64,000 bases of DNA from Mucilaginibacter sp. (lineage in GTDB: Bacteria > Bacteroidota > Bacteroidia > Sphingobacteriales > Sphingobacteriaceae): the NCBI RefSeq assembly GCF_025362475.1, contig NZ_JANYGH010000072.1, positions 62,001-126,000 of the forward strand, read 5' to 3'. Below are positions 27,306 through 37,319 of the stretch, one piece after another. The position numbers and the translations under genes were made by a program. How positions within the stretch are numbered: the first letter of the stretch is position 1; the number at the start of each line of letters is the position of its first letter. The notes beneath the pieces were generated by a model. The model had not been told where the DNA came from and ran no database searches. It was given only the letters and a program-made list of their open reading frames with translations.

Positions 27306-29366
27306 TTATTCTGCTACCGGGAATGATGAGATCCTTAATCTTGCGCCGCCCATCGGCACCAAGGTTAAATTAGCTACCGGCTCGTCGGTTTTAACCGGGC
27401 TTTGAGGTAGTACGCCGCAAAGGCCATACTGATCAATTGCCCATCCTGGAATCTTTTTACCTTTTGCCTTTAACTCGATAGGCGCGTTGGCATTGGTAAA
27501 AGGATTATTATCCTTTGGCCATGCACGATGAATTATTTCTATTGATTTCTCCGGATGCTTTTCATCGATGATAAGACCATAGTTCCATGGCGAAGCTGCA
27601 TGAATTTCATATGCGGGCCATTTTTGCGGATCGGCGGTAGCTTGCCAGTGCGAATCGCCCTGGGTAAAAGCCCTGCTGTCTTCTTTAGTATATTGCTCAT
27701 CAATTTTAAGGGAATAAGTAAGCGGACCGTAATTTACGCTCACGCTATTCTTATTTTGCTCCCACTGGCGAACCTTTAATTGCATAGGTAGATGCAGGGT
27801 TATTTTATCGCCATTTTTCCAGGTTTTAGCCAGTTTTATATAGTCGCCGGTTGTGCTGCCCAGTTTCACAGCAATACCGTTCACTTTTACAGTTGCATCC
27901 TTACACCATTCGGGAATACGCAGGTATAGTGGAAAATTTACTGTCTTTGAAGTATTAACAGTAAAATTGATTTGATCTTCAAAAGGGTATTTAGTGGTTT
28001 CAATTATGCTTACCGCTGTGCCGTTGGCTACTTTGGCTGATACTTGTCCTTGCGTAAATAACTGTGCTGCTAAACCATTATCGGGGGTAGCCATCCAGCT
28101 GTTCTCGGCATAGTATACCCAGCCTGCAGCGTGGTTATGCTGGCAACAGCGGCTACTAAAAGGGTTCATCATTAAAAACGGACCTTCGTTGGCAATACCC
28201 GGGCTATGATTTTTACCATCGCTTACTACCATGTTTGGAGCGGTTAAGTAACGAAGCGATCTGTAATCGGGCATAAAGGCTGCCGGGAAGGTATTGAAGG
28301 CAACATCCTCACAGTTTTCGGCCCAAAATGTATCTCCTGTAGAACCCAGCAGCATTTGGTCTGATGTCATTTGCTCTACCATGCCGCAGGTTTCTACCGC
28401 CTGGCGCGGATCATCATAGCCTTTGCGGGCATTTTCATCGGCACCAAACATCCCACCGGGAACCTGACCGTATATAGCACGAATTAGTTTGTAGTCGTTA
28501 TAGGTTGCTGCCAGATCTTTAGGATCGTGGCTTTGCAGATAAAAAGTAGCGGGCTCCCTAAAGCATTGCGCTACGTTTACATTATGCCAATTGGGCAAAT
28601 TATTGGCCTGGCGCCAGTTGGCGGTATTTTTATCAAGTTTGGCAGCCAGATCAAGCAGAAATTTGTCGCCTGTACGGTTGTAAAGCCAGTAAACACTTAG
28701 CATGTTATCGCCGCCACGGCTATTTTCCCAATAATCCTCTAAAAACTGATCATCAGGTACCGATAACTCATACTTAAAATATTTGGTCATGAATGGGATA
28801 ACCCTTGGATCTTTTGAATACTCGTAGTACGATTGCAGGCACCAAAGCATTGGCATATTTGTCCAAAGGTCGCGGTTGCCTTTGTTGGTGCGGGCGGGCC
28901 CAAAATCGCCATTATCACGCTGATTGTTCAGCACAGCATCGATCCAGAACTTAGCTTCGGCAATTATTTTTTTATCACCCAGCATGTAACCTATATTGGC
29001 GTAACCTTTTAGCCAGTAAGGCAATTCCTCCCACCCATATTCGCCTTTTCCTTCTTTATTAAGCCAGGCGTTATTGGTTTTTGAAAGCCAAACACTTATT
29101 TCGCCCAGGTTGCCGGTAAGGCCATCGCGCTGTAATTCCAATACTTTTTTTAACCAGCCACCGGCCTTTATGCTGCCTACAGGTAGCTTTTCAAAGTATT
29201 CCCTTTGTAACGGGGCGCGGTTACTCACGTAATTGGCATTTACCTGCTGATTATTAACCTTTACAATTGTACCTTTTACTTGTGCCGATACGGTGTAAAT
29301 GCCTAAACATATGAATGCATTTATAAGGCAAGCCCCTTTACCTATTCTATTCCAGTTATTCATCAT
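27306..29366 (-). CDS. GH127/GH146 family beta-L-arabinofuranosidase
   Basis: A 686-residue secreted alpha/alpha-toroid enzyme of the DUF1680 group. Expected zinc-site residues are present: E325-T-C327 and the C407-C408 pair in SRCCQHNHAAGW, where the first Cys is the nucleophile in characterised GH127 enzymes. E311 in GADEN is a candidate acid/base. N-terminal LQREYFEKLPVGSIKAGGWL and C-terminal beta-sandwich segments (FPLYLRIPEWCKDATVKVNG, WKNGDKITLHLP) match the family. It removes beta-linked arabinofuranose. It follows the GH2 gene after 8 bases, and this association is common in loci for arabinogalactan or pectin. GH127 and GH146 cannot be separated by eye. Confidence 0.9.
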   Translation of the reverse strand: MMNNWNRIGKGACLINAFICLGIYTVSAQVKGTIVKVNNQQVNANYVSNRAPLQREYFEKLPVGSIKAGGWLKKVLELQRDGLTGNLGEISVWLSKTNNAWLNKEGKGEYGWEELPYWLKGYANIGYMLGDKKIIAEAKFWIDAVLNNQRDNGDFGPARTNKGNRDLWTNMPMLWCLQSYYEYSKDPRVIPFMTKYFKYELSVPDDQFLEDYWENSRGGDNMLSVYWLYNRTGDKFLLDLAAKLDKNTANWRQANNLPNWHNVNVAQCFREPATFYLQSHDPKDLAATYNDYKLIRAIYGQVPGGMFGADENARKGYDDPRQAVETCGMVEQMTSDQMLLGSTGDTFWAENCEDVAFNTFPAAFMPDYRSLRYLTAPNMVVSDGKNHSPGIANEGPFLMMNPFSSRCCQHNHAAGWVYYAENSWMATPDNGLAAQLFTQGQVSAKVANGTAVSIIETTKYPFEDQINFTVNTSKTVNFPLYLRIPEWCKDATVKVNGIAVKLGSTTGDYIKLAKTWKNGDKITLHLPMQLKVRQWEQNKNSVSVNYGPLTYSLKIDEQYTKEDSRAFTQGDSHWQATADPQKWPAYEIHAASPWNYGLIIDEKHPEKSIEIIHRAWPKDNNPFTNANAPIELKAKGKKIPGWAIDQYGLCGVLPQSPVKTDEPVANLTLVPMGGARLRISSFPVAE

Positions 29367-29374
29367 TAAATATA

Positions 29375-31216
29375 TTATTTTGCTAAGGCCGGATCATACA
29401 ATTTTACATTTTCTTTATGTAACAATTCCACCGGCATTTTAATCACTTTACGATCATAGGTCATGAAACCGTTTACTTCGCCTTCAACATCGGTTGTTTG
29501 CGTATACACAGCTGCCGATAAGCCCAGCTTAATTAATTCCTGTAGCCTATTAGTAAAAGTGATATATCGCTTAAGTAAATCATCTCCGTTTTTAAAATTC
29601 TGGTAACCCCAGTTTTTGTTGGCCTGCCAGGTATGGCCATCAACCGGCCAGCCTAAGCCTCCAAATTCGCCTAAAACAACAGCTTTGGTTTTTCCAAATA
29701 TTTCTGGACGGGGCATTGCCGGATGAGGATAGTTATGCAGATCAACCATGTTGCCTGTATCATAAAAATTACCCCCACTGGCACTGTTAACCAGGCGTGA
29801 TGGATCTTTTTTCATCGTCCACTCTGTAATTTCAACAGTTTTGAATTGGCCCCAGGCCTCGTTAAATGGTGTCCAAACCACAATGCAGGGATAGTTATAA
29901 AGCGAGTTCATGATGGCGTTCCATTCCTTACGGTAATAACCTTCAGACTCTGGAGTACGCTGTTGATCGGTAGCCTTATCTAAAACACCGGGACGATTTT
30001 CCCAATGGTTACCCAAATCGCCGCTTGGCATATCCTGCCATAGCAGCATTCCCATTTTATCGCAATAATTATAGTAACGGGCGGGTTCAACTTTAATGTG
30101 CTTACGGATCATGTTAAAGCCCATTGCCTTTAACTTATCAATATCAAAGCTCATAGCCTCATAAGTTGGCGGAGTGTACAAGCCATCCGGCCACCAACCC
30201 TGGTCAAGCGGTCCATATTCAAATACAAACTTATTGTTTAGCAACATGCGTTGTATGCCGTTTGCATCGGCGCCAAGCGAGATCTTACGCATAGCGAAGT
30301 AGCTTTTCACCTCATCAACCGGCTTACCATTCCTGATCACAGCTACCTGCAGGTCATACAAAAAAGGATCAGTTGTCGACCATAATTTTTCGTCTTTAAT
30401 ATCCAAAACAGCAGTTGCACCTGCCTCTATAGTTTTTTCATCAACCAGGGTTTTACCGTCCCAGGCGGTTATTTTCAATTTATCGCCAGGCTGGCTATTT
30501 ATAACTTCAGCCGAAACTGTAAGTGTGTGATTGTCAATATCGGGGGTTTGTTTGGTTGCTTCTATGTGCGTTTTAGCCACACCTTCCAGCCAAACTGTTT
30601 GCCATATCCCGGTAACAGGGGTATACCAGATACCTTCGGGCGTTTTAACCTGTTTACCGCGTGGCTGCGGACCATCATCAGTTGGATCCCACACGCTAAC
30701 TTTAATTTCTTGTTTTGAACCACCTTTTAAGTAAGGGGTAATGTTAAATGTAAAAGGATCAAAGCCGCCTTCGTGTTTACCGGCACTTATGCCGTTCACA
30801 AAAACTTCGGTCCGCCAGTCAACAGCGCCAAAGTGCAGCAAAACATCTTTGCCTTTTAAAGTTTTATTTAATGTGATAGTGGTTTTATACCATAGCATAC
30901 TATCCTTACCAACTGTTTTACCCACGCCAGACAGCGCAGATTCAACAGCGAAAGGAACCAGGATTTTACCGGTGTAAGCCGATGGATTGGTTTGTGTTTT
31001 TGGAACGATAGCATAGTTCCATAAACCATTTAAATTTTGCCAGTTTCCCCTAACAAGCTGAGGCCGCGGATATTCCGGAAGCGGTGCTTTAGGGTCCACC
31101 TTTTCGGCCCAGGGAGTAGTTATTTTATCTTTTATGAGATGCCAGCCAGCTTGCTGGGCATTGGCCGATAAACAGGCAGAGACTAAAACAGACAGGCAAA
31201 AATTCAGTTTTTTCAT
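29375..31216 (-). CDS. GH2 family glycoside hydrolase
   Basis: A 613-residue secreted enzyme; the start at 31216 gives MKKLNFCLSVLV and a signal ending SANAQ. The N-terminal sugar-binding domain (GNWQNLNGLWNY, WYKTTITLNK, HFGAVDWRTEVFVNG), an immunoglobulin-like domain, and a TIM barrel are present. The acid/base is E453 in TPFNEAWGQ and the nucleophile E517 in VLGEFGGLGW. It is shorter than E. coli LacZ and lacks its C-terminal domains. Substrate may be a beta-galactoside, beta-glucuronide or arabinoside. It begins 36 bases downstream of an intrinsic terminator, so it may be expressed at a different level from SusC-SusD. Confidence 0.9.
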   Translation of the reverse strand: MKKLNFCLSVLVSACLSANAQQAGWHLIKDKITTPWAEKVDPKAPLPEYPRPQLVRGNWQNLNGLWNYAIVPKTQTNPSAYTGKILVPFAVESALSGVGKTVGKDSMLWYKTTITLNKTLKGKDVLLHFGAVDWRTEVFVNGISAGKHEGGFDPFTFNITPYLKGGSKQEIKVSVWDPTDDGPQPRGKQVKTPEGIWYTPVTGIWQTVWLEGVAKTHIEATKQTPDIDNHTLTVSAEVINSQPGDKLKITAWDGKTLVDEKTIEAGATAVLDIKDEKLWSTTDPFLYDLQVAVIRNGKPVDEVKSYFAMRKISLGADANGIQRMLLNNKFVFEYGPLDQGWWPDGLYTPPTYEAMSFDIDKLKAMGFNMIRKHIKVEPARYYNYCDKMGMLLWQDMPSGDLGNHWENRPGVLDKATDQQRTPESEGYYRKEWNAIMNSLYNYPCIVVWTPFNEAWGQFKTVEITEWTMKKDPSRLVNSASGGNFYDTGNMVDLHNYPHPAMPRPEIFGKTKAVVLGEFGGLGWPVDGHTWQANKNWGYQNFKNGDDLLKRYITFTNRLQELIKLGLSAAVYTQTTDVEGEVNGFMTYDRKVIKMPVELLHKENVKLYDPALAK

Positions 31217-31251
31217 TCGTATGATTAGCAGGATCAATAAAATTATTGGAA

Positions 31252-31285
31252 AGAAAAAAGGGGCCATACTGAATAGCATGACCCC
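31252..31285 (-). terminator. Intrinsic terminator between SusC-SusD-DUF3823 and the GH genes
   Basis: On the minus strand an 8-base stem GGGGTCAT/ATGGCCCC (one G-U pair) is followed by TTTTTTCTTT. It begins 15 bases after the DUF3823 stop and ends 36 bases before the GH2 start. The layout suggests partial termination that lowers hydrolase expression relative to the transporter. Confidence 0.8.
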
Positions 31286-31299
31286 AACCAATTATTAAC

Positions 31300-31998
31300 T
31301 TAGAAGGACACTTTTACTAAAGGAGAGAAAATCATATCCTCAACCCCACTTATTTTAATACCTACACGGGCAAAAACATAGTTCTGGGTAGGTGATATAC
31401 CAGGAATACTAACATTCATAGTGATGTTATTCAGGCTTGTAATTGCCGAGCCCGCTAATTCCGAGTTAGCTATATTATCTCCGTTAGACACAAACTGAGT
31501 TTTATTGATATAAAGGTTCACCCTGTCAATACCTTTGGCATTAGCATCGGTAATTACCTTTTCTATACTAAAAACAGCTGTTACCTTGTTACTGCCAGCG
31601 GTTATATTAGCATTGCGTACCATATAGTAGGGAGTTACCTCAATATCCATTTTCTGGCTGCCGCTTATGGTAATGGCCAAACTATCCCTTTTACCTGCAC
31701 TCAGTTCCTTCCACATGAAAGGACCCTGATTTGGCGGTATAGTAAACTTATATTTACCATTAAACAAAAGTGTTGAATAAACTCCATCCTGGCCAAATGT
31801 GCCCACAATAGCGCCTGTTTTACCAAATCCCGGCTGATAAAGCTCAAAAGGCACCTGGTTATATTCCACATTTATTGCATCGCCTTTGTAAGTTAAACGC
31901 CCGCTAAACGTTGATGATGGCGCATCATAATTATCTTTCTTACAACCCGTGGTTGCAAGTAAAAGCGCTATAATTATATGATGAAATTTTATTTTCAT
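31300..31998 (-). CDS. DUF3823 family lipoprotein (SusE-position surface protein)
   Basis: A 232-residue lipoprotein (lipobox LLLATTGC, Cys19). It has the DUF3823 pattern: an N-terminal carboxypeptidase-regulatory-like sandwich (SGRLTYKGDAINVEYNQVPF, GVYSTLLFNGKYKFTIP) and a second beta domain with DRVNLYINKTQFVS and YVFARVGIKISG. In many loci such proteins follow SusD and are thought to be auxiliary surface glycan-binding proteins; that role is inferred from position. It is 19 bases after SusD. Confidence 0.85.
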   Translation of the reverse strand: MKIKFHHIIIALLLATTGCKKDNYDAPSSTFSGRLTYKGDAINVEYNQVPFELYQPGFGKTGAIVGTFGQDGVYSTLLFNGKYKFTIPPNQGPFMWKELSAGKRDSLAITISGSQKMDIEVTPYYMVRNANITAGSNKVTAVFSIEKVITDANAKGIDRVNLYINKTQFVSNGDNIANSELAGSAITSLNNITMNVSIPGISPTQNYVFARVGIKISGVEDMIFSPLVKVSF

Positions 31999-32017
31999 GA
32001 TCGTAATTTAATTAATA

Positions 32018-33913
32018 CTATTGATTTGGTTGTTTAACAATTTTAGGGTTTGCTGACAATATATCATCCCCAATTTGTGAGTAATAATTACCCAATTGAA
32101 ACCTGTTGGTGCCAGTTACCGAGCTTGGCTTAACTTCCTTAAATAACCACTTACCATTGTTAGCATTACCAGGATTATAATATTTGTATGGCCATAATCC
32201 GTAAGGCTGGGTATTGTGTTTGGAAGCCTTGCCAATATTACTAACAAGATCAGCAACTGTCATCTGGTTACCATCCCAAACTATGTGAGCAAGTCTCCAC
32301 CGTTTCATATCAAATAATGTATGCCCTTCAAAGGCAAGTTCAATACGGCGCTCATGAACTATCCTGTCAAATGTAATGTTGGCTGCTGTTAATGGTATGG
32401 TTAAACCTGCGCGGGCCCTCACCTGATTCATATATCCAGCTGCTACACCTGCCTGGCCTAATTCAAAGGCTGCTTCAGCTCCGTTTAATAAAACCTCGGC
32501 ATAACGATAACGAATAAAGTTAACATCGCTACCACGGCCACGACGACCAGAACCTACAGTTGGATCAAGATACTTACGAATATAAAAACCGGTTTGAGTA
32601 CGGAATTCCAAACCATTTACCGGTCCATCCTTACCTACCACCTGTACGGGAGTAGTTGTACCCGGCAATGGTTTTAACTGAACGGCATCACCGCTGGTAA
32701 GTATGCTTCCATCGGCCAACTGGTAGCCTGCCCATACATCAGTACGTTTACCTTTAAATAAACCATTGGGTAAAAGTACGGTACCCGCCAGTCTTGCGTC
32801 TCTGTTGGCAAAAATATCAAGCTGATCTGTATAATAAATTGGATTGCCAGAGCCATCTTTAGTTGCCAAAGGCGCATAAGTATTATCCAGTTTTTCAAAA
32901 GCTTCAACCAGGTTTAATGAAGGATTTAAGCGGCCGGCATCTAAACCTTCGTCAGATATAGAATAAGGCTGATCGTTGGTAGTAAAGCCATGGGTTTTGC
33001 CTCCGTTAGCTTTAAAATCCTCCACAAATATCGACTCTGAACTGGCTTTATCTAAAAATAGATTGGCAAAGTTGTCACTTGGATCAGGCAGTTGTTTGTA
33101 CAATGAATAATTACCGGCACTGCCATTAATTATAGCCTGTGCTGCTGCCAAAGCTTTAGTATAGTAGCCGGTTGCCATGCTTGCAGGGATACCCACCTCG
33201 TTGCCTGGTAGAGTAACCTGTGGAGTTGTAGCGCCATATTTAGCAATTGATGCTGCATATAAAGCCGCTCTTGCTTCCATAGCTAATATAGCACCGGGTG
33301 TTGCTCTTGATTTTTCTTCAGGTTTTGGCGGTAATAATCCTTTAATAGCCTCAGCTTCACTGATTATGAAATCATATACATCAGATTCTTTTGAACGTGG
33401 TATTTGCAAAGGAATAACATTGCCCGAAAAATCATAATCAAGCGGTTCGGTAATCAGTGGTACACCACCCATCCTCTTCACCAGTTCAAAATAATAATTG
33501 GCCCGCAGAAATCTGCCTTCGGCAATAAATTGATTTTTATCTGCTGCGGTAAGTTTAGTTGCTGTTGTTGCGCGCTTAATAAAAAGGTTCAGGTCCCTAA
33601 CATAGGTGTAATCCCAGGTACCCCATTCGCCATAACCCCAACCGGTTCTTTGTACAAAGAATGAGCTGCCATTTTCTGAAGGGAATGACTCACTAAAATC
33701 AGCAAAGGAAGACCAGCCGTTATCAAGACCAGAAAAATCGACTGTTCGGTTGTATAGGTCGCCCAGGATTGAAAGCACCAGGTTAGGATCTGAAAACGCC
33801 AGATCGGCGGTTACAATCTGTTTAGGCGGCACGTTTAAAAACTCGCTATCTTTTTTGCATGATCCCGTAATTAACAGGGCAGCAAACGTAGTTATTATTG
33901 TTATTTTTTTCAT
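32018..33913 (-). CDS. SusD/RagB family nutrient-binding lipoprotein
   Basis: A 631-residue lipoprotein (lipobox ITGSC, Cys20), longer than the usual 500-550. SusD signatures are AEGRFLRANYYFELVKRMGG (about 127), INGSAGNYSLY, RGRGSDVNFIRYRYAEVLLN and HERRIELAFEGHTLFDMKRW. It is the surface lid of the SusC transporter encoded immediately upstream (23-base gap). The extra length lies in the middle region and may form part of the binding face. Regulation is probably by the divergent hybrid two-component system. Confidence 0.94.
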   Translation of the reverse strand: MKKITIITTFAALLITGSCKKDSEFLNVPPKQIVTADLAFSDPNLVLSILGDLYNRTVDFSGLDNGWSSFADFSESFPSENGSSFFVQRTGWGYGEWGTWDYTYVRDLNLFIKRATTATKLTAADKNQFIAEGRFLRANYYFELVKRMGGVPLITEPLDYDFSGNVIPLQIPRSKESDVYDFIISEAEAIKGLLPPKPEEKSRATPGAILAMEARAALYAASIAKYGATTPQVTLPGNEVGIPASMATGYYTKALAAAQAIINGSAGNYSLYKQLPDPSDNFANLFLDKASSESIFVEDFKANGGKTHGFTTNDQPYSISDEGLDAGRLNPSLNLVEAFEKLDNTYAPLATKDGSGNPIYYTDQLDIFANRDARLAGTVLLPNGLFKGKRTDVWAGYQLADGSILTSGDAVQLKPLPGTTTPVQVVGKDGPVNGLEFRTQTGFYIRKYLDPTVGSGRRGRGSDVNFIRYRYAEVLLNGAEAAFELGQAGVAAGYMNQVRARAGLTIPLTAANITFDRIVHERRIELAFEGHTLFDMKRWRLAHIVWDGNQMTVADLVSNIGKASKHNTQPYGLWPYKYYNPGNANNGKWLFKEVKPSSVTGTNRFQLGNYYSQIGDDILSANPKIVKQPNQ

Positions 33914-33936
33914 TGAATTTAAACTTAAGGGATTAA

Positions 33937-36900
33937 TTAAAAGGTTAAATTAACACCGAAGTTAAGGACCTTACTTTGAGGAAACTGAAGCCCGTTATCG
34001 TCCGTTGTTTCGGGATCAACCGAGTATTGCTTCAAGTTATCAAATGAAAACATATTATACGCGTTAACATAAAATCTAGCTTTCCTGATCTTAACCTTTG
34101 CCAATAAATTAGCAGGTAATGAATAACCCAATTCAAGAGTTCTTGCTCTAAGATACTTTACACTGTGTAACCAGAAGGTTGAATTATGTGAGTAATCGCT
34201 GTGACCGGTGCCCGGATTTACCCTGTTTGCGGGATATTTACCAGGAATCCATGTGCTGTTTACATCAAATGGATCTGAATGATGATACCTATCTTCAAAT
34301 ATTGTATTTAAGTTACCGTTGTTTTGGAAAGCCCATCTTGTTTCCCAGTTCTGGAACCAGGTATAACCTGCACCACCAGAGAAATCTGCATGAAAATCAA
34401 ACCCTTTGTATGCTCCTCCCAAAGTAAACCCAAAGTTAATATTAGGTTGTGTGCCATAACCAAACCCAATCGGACGATCATCGTATTGGTCAATTTTACC
34501 ATCTCCGTTTTGATCTTTGTATATCAAATCCCCGGGTAGTAAGCTACGGTTGCCTTTACCATCAATGTTAACAGTATAGTTATTAATCTGAGCCTGTGAC
34601 GTGAACTGACCTATCACCTGGTAACCCCAATCTATATGCGAGTACCTGTTTTCTGTTGAGTTTCGGTATTGATCCCATGAATTATAAAACAATGGGTTGT
34701 ATGACTGTAAATTCTTTTGGCGGCTGTATGAAAAATTACCACCTACATTAAAAGTAAAATTGCCAACTTTACCATTATAATTAAGTGCGATTTCTCCTCC
34801 TCGCTGCGAATCGCTGCTGGTATTTTCCTGAGGCAATCCATAACCTACCTCTATAGGTAAGATCACGTCATTTTTTGTACCAAGCAAACCAGTACGTTTC
34901 CTGTAAAAATAATCAACGGTACCTGTAAGACTGCTATTTAGGAAACTAAAATCCATCCCAACATCAGTTATCTTACTTTTTAACCATGATATATTAGTAG
35001 TTACTATACCTTTATCTCTGGATGTTACAACGGCATTACCATCAATTATGGCAGTACCTGTATTGTAGTTGTAACCAGGCAGATAAGAATAAGCACCAAT
35101 AATCGGCTGACTTGAGTTATTAGGATTTCTATCATCTCCTAATACACCATATGAACCACGAATTTTCAAATCATTAAGTACGCTGTGATCTCCCAGCAGG
35201 TTTTTCATAAATCCTTCCTGGGTAATTCTCCAGCCGGCAGATACACCGGGGAAATAACCAACACGTTTATCTGGTGCAAAAAGGTATGATGCATCACGTC
35301 TTGCCGATGCTTCTAAGTAATATTTGTTATCGTAATTGTAATTGACTCTGCCGATGTAGCCAATACGGGCCTCTTTGTTATCGCTATCCTCATATCTATC
35401 GGCAGTAGGGAAATAAATAAGCGGCAGGTTATTTGAAACCGGTGATGCATGAATCCAGTTCCTTAAGTGCTGCAGCTCAATGCGCTCAGATACAAATGTA
35501 GCACCTACGGTATGCTTGCCAAATGTATTATTATAGTTTAACTGCCATTGTAAAGTCTTGGCAAATTCTTTACGTTGTTCACGTTCTCTCCATGGATTGG
35601 TGCTCCCGCCTGTTATATCATAGGTGTTTGTTGCAGGCCTGTAAGTATATGCATTGTAGGTATACTCCTGGTTGTTTAGTAAATAATCGGCAATATAATA
35701 GGAGTATAAACCTTTTAACGTTAACCCTTTGATGCCTGGTATCTGATACTCTGCACCAAAATTGGTTTGTAATACACGCCAATCGCTATGATATACACCT
35801 GAAAGTTTATCGTTCAAAAACGCGTAATTTGATTCGGTGTGACCAATATCATTTAAATAAGCAGGATTGTCATTTGCAAAAGGACGCTCCAGCGGCGTAT
35901 TCCTTAATACAGCAAACTTGGCCAGGAAATAATCGTCCCCTCCCGGTACACCTGGATTTTCGCGGGTTTCTATACGCCCATTGATATCCAGGCTAACTTT
36001 TAATCCGGCAGCCACTTTAACAGAAACATTTGATTGGATATTTGAGCGGTTAAATTTATACTCTTTACCCAATTGTGAGTTCTGATATAAATTTGTTGCC
36101 GATACATAATAGTTAACTCTATCTGTTCCACCTGTAAAATTGGCATTTACTGAGTTTTGAGGGGCATTATTATTGCTTTTCAAAACATAATCGCGCCAGT
36201 TAAAACTACGGTAAGCCGGATCAGTACCTGCTTTGTACTTATCAAGTTCGGCCTGAGTAATACTTGTTGAACCATTGTCATTTACCTCTGCCTCGGCCCG
36301 ATAGCGCATGTAATCATAGGAGTTGGTAAGCACATTGGGAAACCTAAACCAATTTTGATAGCCTGTATAAGCATCAATATTGATGCGGGCGTCACCACTA
36401 CCCTTCTTTGTGGTTACCACCACAACCCCATTTGCAGCACGCACCCCGTAAATAGCCGCCGAACCATCCTTTAAAACAGTAATGCTCTCTACATCATTTG
36501 GTGAAAGGTTATTAAACTGACCTTCATCTTGCTGGATGCCATCAATTACATATAAAGGCGAGCCCATGTTACGAATCTGGATGTTGGCGCTTGCTCCCGG
36601 CCGACCTTCTGACATTCTGAAGGTAACACCCGGAATTTTACCCGCTAAACCTGTACTTACCGTTGAACCGGCATGCACCCGATCAAGATCTTTACTGGTT
36701 ACGCTGGAGATTGCACCCGTAATAGATTCCTTTTTTTGCGAACCGTAACCAGTTACCACAATCTCCTGTAAGGATGCGTTACTTGATTTCATACGTACCG
36801 TTATTACGGTTCTACCGTTTAAAGGTACATCGATAGTTGTAAAACCAATGTAGCTTAATACCAAAACGCTGTTAGCATCAGGTACGGTGATACTGAAGTG

Positions 36901-37143
36901 TCCTTTTACATCTGTTGTTGTTCCTCCCTGCGCTCCGCGTATCCGTACACCCACGCCCGTAAGCGCCTCGCCCGTAGTATCAGATACGGTTCCGCTTACC
37001 TTCACCTGTGCAGATGCACCAAGCGAAAAAAGCAGGAAGCTCATGATGGAAAATACAACTAATGTTACTTTTTGGCGCCATTTACTGGGCGGCCATTGCA
37101 TGTGGGAGAACCCCTCATACCTGAGTAGTAAAAATTTTCTCAT
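33937..37143 (-). CDS. SusC/RagA family TonB-dependent outer-membrane transporter
   Basis: A 1068-residue TonB-dependent transporter. The N-terminus has a long lead (MRKFLLLRYEGFSHMQ) before the signal peptide ending LGASAQ (residue 46). A carboxypeptidase-D regulatory-like domain (about 49-135), the SusC signature EIVVTGYGSQKKESITG, and a plug (PLYVIDGIQQ, DGSAAIYGVRAANGVVVVTT) come next. The beta-barrel ends with SKVLNFGVNLTF. It heads the operon SusC-SusD-DUF3823 and is divergent from the hybrid two-component gene with a 176-base shared gap. That arrangement is typical of regulator-target pairs. Confidence 0.95.
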   Translation of the reverse strand: MRKFLLLRYEGFSHMQWPPSKWRQKVTLVVFSIMSFLLFSLGASAQVKVSGTVSDTTGEALTGVGVRIRGAQGGTTTDVKGHFSITVPDANSVLVLSYIGFTTIDVPLNGRTVITVRMKSSNASLQEIVVTGYGSQKKESITGAISSVTSKDLDRVHAGSTVSTGLAGKIPGVTFRMSEGRPGASANIQIRNMGSPLYVIDGIQQDEGQFNNLSPNDVESITVLKDGSAAIYGVRAANGVVVVTTKKGSGDARINIDAYTGYQNWFRFPNVLTNSYDYMRYRAEAEVNDNGSTSITQAELDKYKAGTDPAYRSFNWRDYVLKSNNNAPQNSVNANFTGGTDRVNYYVSATNLYQNSQLGKEYKFNRSNIQSNVSVKVAAGLKVSLDINGRIETRENPGVPGGDDYFLAKFAVLRNTPLERPFANDNPAYLNDIGHTESNYAFLNDKLSGVYHSDWRVLQTNFGAEYQIPGIKGLTLKGLYSYYIADYLLNNQEYTYNAYTYRPATNTYDITGGSTNPWREREQRKEFAKTLQWQLNYNNTFGKHTVGATFVSERIELQHLRNWIHASPVSNNLPLIYFPTADRYEDSDNKEARIGYIGRVNYNYDNKYYLEASARRDASYLFAPDKRVGYFPGVSAGWRITQEGFMKNLLGDHSVLNDLKIRGSYGVLGDDRNPNNSSQPIIGAYSYLPGYNYNTGTAIIDGNAVVTSRDKGIVTTNISWLKSKITDVGMDFSFLNSSLTGTVDYFYRKRTGLLGTKNDVILPIEVGYGLPQENTSSDSQRGGEIALNYNGKVGNFTFNVGGNFSYSRQKNLQSYNPLFYNSWDQYRNSTENRYSHIDWGYQVIGQFTSQAQINNYTVNIDGKGNRSLLPGDLIYKDQNGDGKIDQYDDRPIGFGYGTQPNINFGFTLGGAYKGFDFHADFSGGAGYTWFQNWETRWAFQNNGNLNTIFEDRYHHSDPFDVNSTWIPGKYPANRVNPGTGHSDYSHNSTFWLHSVKYLRARTLELGYSLPANLLAKVKIRKARFYVNAYNMFSFDNLKQYSVDPETTDDNGLQFPQSKVLNFGVNLTF

Positions 37144-37319
37144 AAAGTTATTTATTTATTGGTTAATTGTTGTTTTTAAAAATGTAGGGATGACATATTT
37201 AAATTACGATGTAAAGAAAGAGGATTTTGGGTGCTCCTTATTAACCAAATCATATCAATAATTAGTCAAAAAGTATCAATTTTTATTCAGACGAAAACCG
37301 TTAATCAGAATGGTTATAT

